From Opisthorchis felineus (Eukaryota; Platyhelminthes; Trematoda; Opisthorchiida; Opisthorchiidae), in contig SJOL01007572.1 of the NCBI GenBank assembly GCA_004794785.1, forward strand, positions 424,143 to 488,142: DNA of 64,000 nt, read 5' to 3'. This document shows positions 37,200-50,329 of the stretch, in pieces; position 1 is the first letter of the stretch; every line of letters begins with the position of its first letter. The notes under the pieces were generated by a model. That model saw nothing but the letters and a program-made list of their open reading frames with translations, was not told the origin of the DNA and did no database searches. Made by a program: the position numbers and the translations under genes.

Positions 37200-38237
37200 T
37201 TTAAATCTCAATCGCCCATCTAAAGAAGTAATAAAGTACGAAATATCCATACTGAAACGTGAATAGGTACGAGGACCGGACGGTTTTTACCTAACTCTCT
37301 TCAAAGGGGTCGAAGAATCTCTAGAGTGAATAGAAATATCTGCACAGTGGGACACACTGACAGTAATCCCCATCTTAAGAAGTGTGCGTAAACACCGTGG
37401 AATCAGCCCGATAGGTGTGGCTTCGAAGGTGCTCTCTGGTCTTGTCCTTCGAAGGTTGGCTGAACACAGAGGGAGGCAGATCCGTGAAAAACAGCCTGGT
37501 TTTGTCCAGCAACACAATGCATCACTCACCTTTTCACCCTCCGTCAGACTCTGAAATAGCGACGGTGCTTCCAGTGTCTAACAATGTTGATATTCGTTGA
37601 TTTGAAATCCGTTATTTTACTCTGTGAACCGTCAGGCACTATGGCAGCATCTATGGAGCATAGGTGTCCCTCATAGTTCTTGACTCTCCTTAAGACATTG
37701 CGCCCCATCTCCTGCGGATGCCTTAATTTATACGGAAAGCTCTCGCCTGAATTCACTACATCAAGTGGCGTCAGACAAGGCTGACCTCTTCCACATTTTC
37801 TATTCAACTTCGTCATTGATATGATCATGGAAGACTCACTACCAGCCTCCAATGACCGTGAGGTAGAAATGCTCCCAGAGTATTCGCCGATAGATACCGA
37901 GTACGCAGACAACATAGCTTCTCTGAGATCTGATACCATCCTAGTGAGGACAGCACTAAGTTGCCATAGTAATTCTGCCTCACGGTTTGGCATGCGTTCT
38001 ACATCTGCAGAGTTTAGATTGCCGCTGCGAAAATGGGTGGGTCTGAAGCATAATCCCGGGCTTACGGATGATCGAGTTGAGATTGCAGACAAATATGTCC
38101 ACCGGGAGAGCTGTATCAGTCCCAGTGGTCTAGCCAAAGACGATATTTCCATCCGGATTGGGAAGGCCAGAGTAAGTTCCATGAACTTACATCACCTGCG
38201 GCATAATCGCGATGTTAGCTTATCCATCAAGGGTTGA
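37200..38237 (+). pseudogene. Reverse-transcriptase domain of the RTE-like element
   Basis: Ordered blocks: RGPDGFYLTLFKG, HRGISPIGVASKVLSGLVLR, a degraded FVDLKS box near 37590, GVRQG with the next codon changed to TGA (usual GVRQGCP) near 37764, PHFLFNFVIDMIMED, then from 37821 an uninterrupted 138-codon frame with the catalytic box as YADN at 37902-37913 (usual YADD), SNSASRFGMRS and the post-palm tail. The Asp to Asn change and the stops preclude activity. Confidence 0.87.
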
Positions 38238-38640
38238 TCTTGCAAAGCTGCGGTGCTCTAGTGACTTTAAAAAGCCTTCAGTATTTGAACGTCGGTGCCT
38301 TCGGAATTTTTCTTGAGTGTTGTTGTAACATCAGACTAGAAATGCTGAAGTAAGTCGATTAGTTTTCCGAAGAATTAACTCATCCACGATAAGTGAACTG
38401 GTCGCACTCCAGGTTGCGCTGGCTTGGTTAGGTGCTCCGTATAACAGTTGACCCGATTTCTCGAAGAGCCCTTTTCATACGCGAAGGATGAAAACGAGTC
38501 AGGGGAGATTAGGCCATGGCTTGATGACGAAGTCAGAAAGCAATTACCAGCAAGCTCAGTTGCACTTGTCATTGCTGTCTTCCTGGTAACGCGACCCACT
38601 TGTGCGCTCAGTGGCAAGCATGCATCCAAGCTTTTACCTT

Positions 38641-41600
38641 CAATGTATAGCTTCCCTTCTCAATCATTGGAAAGTTCGCAGGTCATTAATGTCAACTGCT
38701 GCCTCCAATTCATAGCTGTTCAAGCCTACCCCCAAATCATCGATGAAAAAACCTGTGGCTGCTATAACCACTGTACGACAAGTACGCGGCCTTTGCAGCT
38801 AAAGATAATGATGATAAGTTGTTTCTAAAATATTTTCTTGGTCGTACTTGTTAATTCATTAAGGAATTCATGCAGAGGCTCAACCAGTAAGGGTCGGGGG
38901 ATCCAGTCCTGAGGGTCTCCGAGAATCTCTAAGAGTTGTGGACTTACGAGGCCTGTGCCTCCAAGTTGACTCTTTGGCCGCATCCTGATAATCTGTACTA
39001 CCGGTGTTTTGGAAGCAGGGATGCGAAATAACCCCGTTTAACTATCTTCGGTCTGTTTTAAGCTGACTTATCTTGTAGAGGTTAGACCGTGCGCAAGGGC
39101 GGATGGAGAAGACTAAACTTACCTAGACATTAAGGCTTATACATCAAGGTGAACGCTTGGTCACAAAAGTAGAGGTGAGTTTTCTCAAGACTCCTCTAGG
39201 AGGATGAGTGAATGAAAATTTAGAGGTAACTGCTCCTGTGAAATCCAGAATCCAGGTTTTGGAGTTGGCTTTAAGAGAATGTCTGTGCCACACTGAAGTG
39301 ACCACAGTCTTTCGTAATGGTCCCGCAATCAACTATTCCACGCGACGGATTTTCCCCTTCCACCTATGTGGCCGGTGCGCTGGCAGTTGTGCTGGTGTTG
39401 ATCACGACACAAAGTTAGCCGTTTACGTGGAAATGATTTCATGTTCTAAACAAGGTCACCATTCGGTTTGTCTATAGGCAGATACACGTACACAAATAAA
39501 CTATCACAACAGCCAAAGGGAATCGTGTTTATGAAACTGATACTGGCGGTTGAATCAAACCGTTTCAAGAACTTGTCGGACTTCAACACTAGCTTGTTTG
39601 TACGAAATGCGTCAAGCGCTTACAGAAACCAATTTTGACAAGGGAGGCTCTCTCAGTGCGATAATTTTTTCAGTACGCTTGCGATTACGTATATGCCAGT
39701 GGAACTGAGGGAAGGTTTTCAACTGGGTTTCTTAAACAAGATCAAGGACCATCCAAAAGAGCCCGACACTAATGAGTTCCCCGTACTTCTATTGTTGACC
39801 ACCTTCTTGACTGTAAAAAATGCAGAATATGAACAGGCCAACCATGGTGTGTACTGTCAAGATAGCAACCGCCCATTGAGCTATACTAAGACAACGGCAG
39901 TTAAGCGTTACCCTCCCAGCTTGTGTAAACAAGTTGAATTCGTGGCTAGAAATGCATTGCCGTGAAAATGCGGACAACGCTCTCAAGAGCCTTGTTTACC
40001 ATCCCGTCAAGTCACTCAATTCAAACACACGCTGTAGCACTTGATCACTGTACTGGTGTACGTGTGTGTATGTATGAATATATAATGGTGTGTACACTAG
40101 TATATATGATGCATTAATCTGTCCGATTATGCAAGTTCCGGCGAACAACTCATGACAGTACAACCGGGGTCTGCGCTTGGAGTGCGTTGTTAGTTCTGGC
40201 GTAGATTTAACAAACACTGAAAATGCGTGTAAATCCTTCGATGAGTTTTTACACTTTCATACTGTCATGGAATAATGCCTCCTCTAAGAGTACGCCTGTT
40301 ATATACAAATACTCTGCCATGGATAGTTCGCTCCCACATGTTAGGGACTCCATAGCTTATACATGGTTATATCTGGCTAGAATGGTTATATACCATTGCC
40401 ATCATCCCAGTTTTCTCTCCGATACTGGCATATCAGCTCAATTCTGATGCATCTCCGACCGACGAGTCATGCAGTTCACTAGTTCTGCCAATACTTCACG
40501 GGTCCTGTTGTCAGTGAATTTAACTGAAATGACGAATTTGCTTTTCCATGCCATCTGACTCATTTTAATACCATGCTCCATGAGAGCCGCTTTCGAAGTA
40601 CGTCTACTATTGAAGCGTATCCACCGCGCGAGGCCAACTATTCCAGGTATCTCCAGGTGAGTCACCGGAAGACTGATAAAATATCCAAAATAGAGCACCA
40701 CCACTAAAGCCCTGGTGGACAGAAAACACCACCTTGTAATGGGAGGTTTTACGAGTGGTCAGCCGAAACACGGAACCGCAAAATCCAATACCTCTGAAAG
40801 CACGGGGAACTTCTGTGAAGTGGAACAATGTGCACAGCCACCGAAAACTGAATTATGTAACCGCAGGCTCTCCAGCAACACTATCCCTGGAATCACAACT
40901 CTGAAGTGAAACTCGTAAATCTAATGTGGTCCTCATGGATCGTATAGAAAACCGATGTGGAGCTTTTATGTCAGTGTACAGAGTACCCGGACTGTTGCGC
41001 ATATCACCTACTCTGAAGGCTTCAATAATCTGACAATTCTCCGTTATTGTATTAGACCACCAAAAGACCCCAAAATCGACTTCATAGTAGCCTACTGCGA
41101 CAGCATCAGCACACATCATCGACGGATGCGGGTCGTTGGGTAGTCTGCAGTTAAATAGCTATATCTGACCATTCATGACAGGTTTCTGCAATTTCTCAGG
41201 CACTTTCCAGCTTTTCCAAGACGTTATCTCGCTGTTCGCTAGACACACGGAACAATTACTGGCAATATCTGCAACCGTTAGCAACGGCGACTATTGCTTA
41301 TTCAAAGCAAAGATCGCAAGCGGACGACCAAGGCTACCCCAAATCCTTGGTTCACTAAGTTTGCCCAGAGAAAAAAAACCTACAATTACCATGTAATTCT
41401 ATACGGCCACTTCTCGGCTGCCAAGTGGGAGAACCAATCATACACGAAAGACAGCAGGTATCTACCGAGTACACTAGTGACCATAATATTCTGTCATGAA
41501 ACCGCTGTCTCAAGCACCAGGATGGTTTGTCTGTCATGATGGACGACTCAGGGACGGTACGTTGCGGATCTCAACCGTGCACAACCCCTAAGAACACAGA

Positions 41601-44344
41601 GCGCTAGCACAGAAACAGTATTATCCTTTTGCAAAACACGATACCCTGAGGACTCGGTGCTGAAACCGACCCTAGAAAACTTCCTTCTATTAGTGTAACG
41701 GCGGATTCTACTGACGGGGCATACGAGTAGTATGTGGTTTTCTCGTAACTCCGCCTCGCGTCTAATGAAAGGTAAGGTTTATTACGGGACTGGTGGAACT
41801 GCTTTTCAGCGTTCGTTTACATTTGCGTGAGAGTCAATGAATATCCACGAAAGTTCAAGAAGACGCGTGAGGACGTTCAGCTTTTAAAAACAAGGTGCAT
41901 ATGAGACGTTTATTTTCTTGCCCAATAATTTGTAACTGCTTGGTTGGTGTTCGCTAATGAAGGACTCTGCGGCGGAGAGCTTTCCTGCTTTCATTAGTAC
42001 CACACCTGATAGCTACCATTCTCCGCTAGTAGCGCAATTTTTCTTATCCCACTGGAAGCAGGTAAATATCCAGTTGAATGCCAACGTTTTCACTTGCCAT
42101 AACGAAAACGACTTTTCTCAACGTTCTTTGTAAAGCTCTCGAGGGTTCGTGATCCGAAAGACAGCTGATTGCCCCAAAAACGTACAGCTGCATGTGGACT
42201 TTTACATCCTATCAAGATTCCAGATACTTAATAGGATTAAGCGAAAAGTTAGCAGTATTCCTTGATAATGACGTTAATTTGCTGTTGACCGGGTGACGTT
42301 TGATTCAGTCGCCAAGAATGACAACTTGTCTGCGAATGTTCGTCATCATTCGAGAAGGCATCATCAGCGCACAGTTGCGTGGGTAAATCCTCTCCTCTGG
42401 CTCTGTTTTACACAGTTTTGAAAGACTATCTTAAGTTTCTGAGTTGACTGGCTATCTGAGAGTTAACTAAGCGATCTCACAATGTTATCAAGAACGCAAA
42501 ATACCGAACAATAATGTTTTCGGGATTTCGTCAGTACACATCCAGTGGTGAAAATAGTGGTGATAGTTGAAATGGGCAACTCGTATGAATTAGGTGGTTA
42601 AACCTAACGGGGGGGAACATAAAACTGCTGATTGGATAAAGATGGATGAGGTCTTATTCTTCTATCCGTTCAGTTGTTTTATGTCGCTTCAGAGACTGAC
42701 AGTCCGGTATGGAGGTACCAGGTGACCAGCAAAACTTTCATTCGGTTTGTCGGGTCCTGGAGCCATAGTCTTGGTTATGTGTCAGCTTGTATAACACTAA
42801 GCTCTTAGTACGTTAGCAATGTACCTAAGTTCACCTTCATCAGAACAGATCCATCTACCTTGGTTCGTTAAGGTGTGTATCAGACTTTTTTCCAACTCAT
42901 TGACACAAACTGCTGTAGTCCGTGCATTGCCCAGTTAATGTGGGGCTTCTGTATAAGGAGTTCTGCAATAAATCCGTTGGTACTATTGTACGATCAAAGG
43001 ACACAGAATAGCAGGATGATCTTGATAAAAAGTTCGCAAGAGGGTAGAAAATTCTGAAGAACCTGATACGAGAATAAATATATAAAGGGTAAAGATGTTT
43101 CGTCAACTAAACTGCATATGCATGACCCCATCATTCAATCGGTCGCATTCAAGCTTACCCGTGAAGATGTCGCTCAACAGGGGGATCGGACTGCCAGCTC
43201 ATAACAGCTATATCGATGTTTCCATGAAATGTTGAGTTGAATTAGAATGCTACATTGAAACTATTGCGTAGAACTAGTTCCTCCAAGTAGCTAGTGGGGA
43301 GAAAGATTATCGGTTTTGATGAATCAATGTGCTTACATATGAATGAGTAATTTTTGTGTAATATCGGTGAAAAATGACGTAAGATCAAGGTCTCTTACCA
43401 GTTTGACCAATTCAAAAGAGTCACGCAGCCTCTGTGGACATAAACGTTGACATGAGGGGTCTAGAATTCCCAATACCCATTCTGCGTGGGATGGGGAACG
43501 AAACGAGCCACAGTGAAGTGTTTTTATGAACCTTTCAAAGAAGGTAAAGATTCAGTCGTTTCAAACATTTGGTTAACTATTCCTTAATCGATTGCGTGTG
43601 ATCTCTTACCTTTTGCTGTTAAGTGAATTTCCGTGTATCGGATAGGACCTGTCATTTTTTCCAAATAATCATCCTTCTTCAGTGGTGCCATTTCCCTCCC
43701 ATGTCAGACTTTGTCAATAATACGTCATCCCGTGTTCGTTAGACTTTTATTGACAAGGTTTCTTAGGCGTCATAGTGACATTATAGCAAGCGTTCATTGA
43801 TAGATGTAATTAACCAGATCTGCTTTGAATAGGTAGTCGGTACTCTATCGCCCCTAAGACAAAAGAAGCACAATGTTGCCCATGAAGAGAGTACCAGGTG
43901 TGCCCCTGTAACGGTTATGAACGTAACTCTCTAGGTTTGGGGTGAATTCTATTTTGGATATTGTATCACTAAGAGTTTTAGTCAGTTTGAATGATCCCTT
44001 GGCAGCTCGTTATTGGAAAAACTCTCAACGTAAGATAAATGATTTTGATGCTCATCATCGGCAAGATCACGTAACACATGTAGTCATTGATTGTGCACAT
44101 AGTGCATCTAACTGACTGCCAGCGTACCGCTAAAGTGGTACTTCATCAGGTCGGAGGAGACTGTCATAAAATTGCTCACTATAGATTTTTGGATGCTGAC
44201 AGAGCGCCATACATTCCAGGAATAATTTCATTGACATATTTGTTCCTGCAAATATCGATTAAGCCATCTGACTGTTGAAGAATATTTGGGTTGGCTTATT
44301 TGACCGAACAATCCCATAGTGTTCTTAAGAACAAAAAATGGCGC
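38641..44344. other. Long stretch without recognised genes
   Basis: No known protein family or transposon domain recognised. Unassigned frames: 39693-39965 (plus), 40438-40704 (minus), 41294-41539 (plus). A TG/TA-rich patch lies near 40060-40110. Confidence 0.4.
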
Positions 44345-44430
44345 CACTCATAAGGTTGTTGAAAACTCTTCGACAGCCCACGACCGGTTTCGCCATTCTT
44401 GGGGATATCAGGTTGGTGAAGTGTCCCACT
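44345..44430 (+). repeat. Repeat R2, left part
   Basis: GTTGTTGAAAACTCTTCGAC, then ACGACCGGTTTCGCCATTCT and TGGGGATATCAG. It is similar to the reverse complement of about 54320-54385, where it directly abuts the R2 core. Here the core follows about 150 bases later, so this unit is probably interrupted. Confidence 0.6.
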
Positions 44431-44559
44431 TTCCTACAAACCCTATGCCCTGCTTAAACATCAAGTAGCAAACAAGTCACATAACACACTCAGTTGCAAA
44501 TCACTTTGGCGTTAACCGGAGAAAACCTGATTATGAATAGTGATTTCCCTGGAAGATGC

Positions 44560-44690
44560 AACAATCTTTCTGCAGCACAGTCAGTTGAAGAGTAGCATAA
44601 ACGAGTGATTTAGCTGGAAAGCAGATAGGTCACTCAGTAACATGAAGTTAATTTGCAAGTGAGTGCAGTTCCCCAGTTGCGAACGATTTG
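44560..44690 (+). repeat. Repeat R2 core, copy 1
   Basis: Core GCAGCACAGTCAGTTGAAGA, then GTAGCATAAACGAGTGATTT and AGCTGG. It extends into AAGTTAATTTGCAAGTGAGTG, which is shared with the copy at 54438-54560. No coding content. Confidence 0.65.
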
Positions 44691-44837
44691 ATACTGGCAT
44701 AGAAAATTAGATTGATAGAAACTCGATGACTGCACCCATCTGGTGAGTCCAAAGAGGGACATAATCGATCACGGGCTGTCGGAGAGTCTTTAGAAACCCA
44801 AGACGTAGCGTGTTCGGTCAAAAAAATATACAGCGAT

Positions 44838-44920
44838 CATACCAAATAAAACATGGTGCAGTCTTTGCGCAGCACATTCAGTTAAAGAATATCATAAACC
44901 AGAGATTCAGCTAATATTCA
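44838..44920 (+). repeat. Repeat R2 core, copy 2
   Basis: ACCAAATAAAACATGGTGCA then GCGCAGCACATTCAGTTAAA and ATCATAAACCAGAGATTCAG. Same order of landmarks as copies 1 and 3. Confidence 0.65.
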
Positions 44921-44991
44921 TTTGAATCTCCAGATTTATTGTGAACAAAACTTGGTGTGCGTTTGTATAGCTGGTAATAAAAGCGCTCAAA

Positions 44992-45120
44992 ATGAGGCTG
45001 CATTTCTGCGAGTTGACATCCTTTCGCGACGGCCGAAAGCAATTTTGTCACATAGATCCCCGGACTATAGAGAGTTTGGTCGACGGAGTTTGTGTTCCAG
45101 TGAAGCGCACAGTTTTCCAG
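44992..45120 (+). CDS. Candidate first coding exon of an unidentified gene
   Basis: An AAAATGA start opens 43 codons, MRLHFCELTSFRDGRKQFCH then IDPRTIESLVDGVCVPVKRT, ending in phase 0 at a donor TTCCAG/GTAAAT. Composition is coding-like, with three Cys. An overlapping frame (44922-45242) is also open across the region, so the choice of frame rests on the donor and composition. No family recognised, and no partner exon found downstream. Confidence 0.3.
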
Positions 45121-45517
45121 GTAAATTTCAGCGAGCTGTTCTCGTCGTGTGGGTGCATACTTTATCCAACATAACTAGTGTCATACGAATTGTCCAAACT
45201 TCAGTACAATACTTTGACGGTAACACTTGGCGATTCACCTGAATTTCCTGGTTTTTGGACGCAATTTGATGTGTTGTACTTCAATACATTTTCCCGGTTA
45301 TTCGTGTTCCTACTTTTTCCTTATTAGGTTGGCTGAAGTGTTCCTCCGAAAGGATGCAGCAAATTAAATCCAGATTATTAGTCGAACCTGCATTGACGTG
45401 TTTTCTTTACAGGATGCTTTACTTTTGTGTAGATGCCTGGAACTAGCGAACACGGTAGAAAACCTCGTGAGTACTGTTTTACGTATAGACAACAACTTAG
45501 TACGACGGCTTGAATAT

Positions 45518-45602
45518 CGTACCAAGTGAAACATGAGACGGTCTGGTGCAACAAATTCAGTTGAAGCGACCATCATGAATGGGCGATTCAGCTGGCCTCA
45601 GT
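45518..45602 (+). repeat. Repeat R2 core, copy 3
   Basis: ACCAAGTGAAACATGAGACG, GTGCAACAAATTCAGTTGAAG, then ATGGGCGATTCAGCTGG. Third copy within about 1 kb in the same orientation. Confidence 0.62.
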
Positions 45603-48600
45603 TGAGTCTACTTTCAGAAACAAGATTTGTGTGCTAATGAGAATAGTTGTCGAAAGACAGTAGAAAGCACTTTCAAACACTTGTTCATCCACGGGGCTTA
45701 TCGATCACCTAAGTTTCTGGCTTGGTTGTAACGCTAATGACCTCCAACAACTGGGAGTGAGGTTCAGCGCGTATGTTAAGCATTAAGTTAAGTTATATTG
45801 AATTAGATTCGGACAACCGGAATGAAGTTTGGTGGAGAAGGGATGACTGCTCGACCCTGAGTCACAGCAGATTCAAGCTGTCGCAAAACTCCGCATGCAT
45901 ACTTAGCTAATAGTGAAGTGACTTATTTTTACCTTACAAAAGTCTGGGCCGCACCTCAACTTGGCAGGGAATCCTTTGATAAATGCTTATGTCCAATTTG
46001 ATACTGACAAATGTAAATGGAACCAGAAACAAATTTATTTTTTACTAAAAACAGCAGATCTATCGTATATTCAACGTTGAGGGTCAAATCCCAGTCAAAA
46101 CTCCGTGCTGCCTCATCTAAGTAATTGCAGTCTCCGGCTGTTTACATGTACAGTTTAAAACCTTTTCCAACTCTTGTGAGCTGCGTTTTGGGACTGTTCA
46201 CACATGAAAGGTGGTGTTTTCCAACATCACCGAAAGCCAGCCGATACATTTACCCCTGCCGATTAACTGAATTTTCCAGCTTACAAGAAATCAGAGCCGT
46301 ACACTCCTGATTGTACCGTCATCCCAGGCGTCAATGGTCCAATTCGTTGTACCCATTCGGTCAATTTGGTTAAATGTACCATCGGAATCGTAACTTACTT
46401 GTTTCAACGTTCATTAACACAGTGAGCACGGTACGTGCAGCTGAGCAAGTGATTTACGTCATTCTTCATGTTCCTAACCATTTTGTGCCATTTCCCCGTC
46501 CAATGGCTATTTCAGAGAATTGAATTCGTGTAAGCATCACAATGTTCGAGAATCACCGGCATATCTTTGTTCTCGGGGACGACTTCGTCGCAGCACTTAA
46601 TCAGACAACCATCGAAAATCTCCATAGCTATTCAAACGCGTGACAAATGGAACATGGAAGTGGTTTTTCCTATTTCTGCTTTTTAAGCTCACTGTATCAG
46701 AGAAGCACGGAAACCAACGCTTCCTACTCATGGTGCAGTTTCGCAAACAGATTTCAAATCTGTATGAAGAGGTACAAACATCCGGTTTTACTCGCTTTGT
46801 TGTCTCCTATACATTATTCATGCATTCAACTACAATACTCTTCAAAGAATGCGGCTAATATTTCCGTATATTCTTCATCTTATTGTTTTACCGGAACGCA
46901 CCTGTGTGTCCATTGCTTCATTTGAAGCTCTACTTGCCCATTTCCGTACTAGTATTATTCTCACCGCAGAAGTTTGAGCCGTGCACCCATAGCACCGTTT
47001 TGGCTGAGGTGGTTACGCTAGCTTTGGTGCTGAGCTGAGTCAAAACATCCAGTGCTGCTGGTTTTATCTCTATTTCTCCCTAACCGTTAAAGTCGGCAAA
47101 AGGTAACGCCTAAATGCCATAAAATTGCTATCACTGAGTTCGATCGCTTGAATCACTTCGCTTTAACCCAGGAATTACCTTGCAAGCGATATGATCGGTC
47201 AGATGACTGGGTGAATTATTAGTTAAGGTACGTGACTGCCTGGATGGCTAGGCGTAATGAACTGGTGAGATACCAGTTCTCGCCAAGCCCTTTACGACGG
47301 AGAAACAAATCAACCAGAGCAACCACACTGTTGTTGCCTTCTGTGATTATGCTCAACAGGTGGCCAGATAATTTAGGCTAGTTGATCCGATGATTACTAG
47401 CATCCACCTGTTTGCTCATTTTAAGTCCAACCACAAATCGAGCCATGTCAACAATGAACTCACGCATTTGTGGAGGAAACTTTTTCAGCGAACTTGAGTA
47501 GATCTGAAATAAAATGAACGACAAGATGCCGCGCAAACCATAGATGAGGTCATCAGATTACCATAAGAGACATATTGGAAGATTAGACAGGATAGAGTTA
47601 CTGTGAAAGAACATGCTGGCCAGATACGGGATCACAGCTCTGCGGCAGGCAGTAATTCTGGCAAAAATAGTCCGAACTTTTGATCTTGCACTATGTGCCG
47701 AGAAATCTTCCCAAGAGTTGAACTTCAAAAAATGAGATTTTGAAATAACTACCACATGTACAGTGATGGTAGACTGGGGGGTCAGGAACGAATACTCTAG
47801 AAATTCCAATATTCTAATTATTAGAAATTATTTCAGAGGGGTGTGATACCCAGACAAAATCCTTATCTTTCAGTCTGGGCAATCAAGCAGATGATCTGCT
47901 TGTTATGGTAGAACAAATTCAACAACCAAATTGTCAATGAGTTCGCCGAGAAAGGGAGGAATCATAGGTGTAATAAATGGAATTGACGTCATCTTAAGTG
48001 TCAATGTTAAACTGGCATACAGGGAAGATCTGCGGACCATTATGTTACCTAAGTACCCTACAGGCATGGATTTGTGGACAACACTTCAGAAGAAACTGCA
48101 AAGCGCTAAATAATAGCTACTTGATAAAAGGCTAAACTAGCTTACACATGTTTTTACTAAGGAATCGAAAGACTGACCGGTTACTCATCCTGAATAGTGG
48201 GGGAACATTTTGGGCAGGAATAATCGCTGGCCAGCAGTCATTGCCTCGTCCTTATATTTGCAGTCCATTAATGCTTAATAATGTTAGATCTGCATTTGGT
48301 AAATTTTAGATCTGCTCACCTTATTGAACCGCTAAATTCTGTGTGATAGATTTTGAATATGGTGGTGTGTAAGTAGAGGTTTATTACAATCAAAATTCAC
48401 TGAATTCACTAACTGAATCTTATGTGTACTCTCCCAGTGCATTTGAAAATTGTGACAAGCCTCACCACTTGCCATGTAGGACTGAATTAGTTTGAGAGTG
48501 CTTGATCTGATTTTAGCCAGGTTTATCAAACCCGGATGACATATTTATCGCGCAAGTGAATTGCGAACAACCCCTTATTAAGGGCTTTAAACGTCCTTTG

Positions 48601-50329
48601 GTGCTGCAAAACGCCGTTGATCGCCTTGACAGGTTATCTCGATCAACCAATTTCCTCACTTAGCCGGAAAACTGGCATAAAAAGTCATTCTCTCAGTATA
48701 CCTATATGGATTTTCCAGAGTATTCCTAACCCGGAAAATTTGAAAGTATACGTTTCATGGATGAGAAGAACTTGAATGCCTTGCTTTGGGAAACGTACCT
48801 TCCATCAAGTCGTCGAAAAAATTGAGAGGCGTGAATTTCGGAGTGGTGGGGAATTTAGCAACTGTGAGATGTCCTTGAACTTATAATCATGTACCTCGAG
48901 CTTGAATTCAGTCGGCCGTGATAGAAATTTCTTAAAGGAGAGAGGGGGTGTGAAGGATCCACCTTAACAACAGCCCTCTGATAGTGAAATTTCGAGCTTC
49001 ACAAACAAGCGTACCACAAGGACACAAGTTGAAAGAGAATGAAGGAGTTTTTATGCTCGACGTTTTCTCGTAGTGTGAGTCCGTTAACGGGAATTTTTTC
49101 TATAAATTTCCGTGCATCTTTCTCTAACAAACCAGCCGGAAACAGTGTTTTCAAATTATTGACAAGTATACCAGCACCTTGTTTCTTTTTTGCGTTAAAA
49201 TGTCGGAACAAAATGAGCACATGCAGTTGGAAAAATCCCTTATTACTTTTCAGCGGTACGCTCAAATCACATTGTTCTAATGCATTGTTCTACGGGCCTA
49301 CCGCAGAAATTCCATCACTTTATTTATTCGGCAATCAAAGTTTAGGAATCACGTTATTAGTTAGAGGTGCTTAGATGCATCAATAGAGTGCTTAGTGGGG
49401 CTTCGTACCTAGCCGATAATTTTCACTAGATGCTGATTGATAGGTCATAGCTGAACTATATCAGTAGAGGGTAGCATGTCAATAGACCAACCCTCTGAGG
49501 GAGCATGACAGCACATAATGTGGAATGATTTATGCATACACGATTTAGTGTGTATCAGTGTAGCTTGTGATACCTTTTCAGTGATCTGCTACAGAATTAA
49601 TACCGCTCGTGAATGAATACCGAGTTGTACTGGGGAGATGAACCTTGTGAACTTCATGAAAAAGTCAAACCACAGAATTCAGAAACTATAACTCAATTCT
49701 GGTCCGTGTAAGAAAAATGTTTGGTGATCTTCGTTTCAGAAAACTGCGGAAACCAAGCGCTAGTCTTATTAGTGGGTAAAGTTCCGCTTTCGACCCCAAA
49801 TCCTCGTCAGTCCAAATGACTAGGTTACGTGGTTGGTCGACTCTCCAGACAAAAACAGTACCAGTCAGTAAGATCTCTTCCTACTGACAGGTTAAAAAGG
49901 CATCAGGATTCGACAGACAGATTTTGTTAGTGTGGTTTAATAAGTTTCAAGACCGACGGGCTAAGAGGGAGCCTGCATAAATTTGGGCCGGGTCTTTCGG
50001 TTCAATTCATCTGAAGATTCCTCTTGAATCTGGTGTGCAATTTCGTTGATCTGTATGGCAGGATAAGTGCTGCTGCATTTGGGTGAAGGGAAAAGGTTGT
50101 GTGGATTTGGCTTGGCTTCGGCCTTTCATCACTCCTGCTACCGATTTCATCTTATTGAGAGCCGAATACCACCACGTATCAACTCTTCGAATAACATCAA
50201 ATGCAACTGCTTTATAGGTAACAACTGCTATGTCAATGCATTCTTTACCAAATCTTTATGTTGATTTATGTCATCAAAAATACCGTCTAGTCAAACTCAC
50301 TGGGTATCCAGTTCCTTAGTCTGTTTTTA
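45603..50329. other. Stretch without recognised genes
   Basis: Unassigned frames only. 47873-48113 has an acceptor-like TTATCTTTCAG, a short LGNQADDLLVMVEQIQ frame and then, after a frame change, a 60-codon frame (VKLAYREDLRTIMLPKY) ending in a stop; not identifiable. 49039-49374 is open on both strands for about 90-110 codons without a family match. Segments of 49.97-50.33 kb may be the decayed downstream part of the Penelope-like element. Confidence 0.4.

Larger units (their letters stand above)
35141..38640 (+). mobile_element. Long degenerate RTE-like non-LTR retrotransposon (5' region, endonuclease, reverse transcriptase, 3' tail)
   Basis: The most complete copy in the window. 35141-35767 is the 5' region shared with 3900-4540. 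About 35860-36530 is an apurinic-type endonuclease. 36640-37150 is the linker. About 37200-38000 is the reverse transcriptase. 38000-38640 is the C-terminal tail (GLAKDDISIRIGKAR, NLHHLRH, then VFERRCLRN, SRLRWLG and a broken CCLPG block). The polyprotein changes frame many times and has in-frame stops, so the copy is dead. The general domain order and the tail blocks indicate an RTE-type element of the kind abundant in trematodes; the clade call is by recall. Large minus-strand frames here (35277-35732 and 37544-38182) are antisense shadows. Confidence 0.88.

Noticed and set aside
37544..38182. 212-codon minus-strand frame, the second longest in the window
   Set aside because: Antisense to the reverse transcriptase and tail of the RTE-like element; the + strand has the conserved blocks.
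47931..48113. 60-codon frame after QADDLLVMVEQ, considered as a reverse-transcriptase YADD box
   Set aside because: No fingers, palm or thumb blocks surround it and a frameshift is needed to join the parts.
49039..49374. 111-codon plus frame ending PSLYLFGNQSLGITLLVRGA, briefly considered as a hydrolase exon
   Set aside because: The likeness to hydrolase C-termini is a few residues only, and the opposite strand is equally open.
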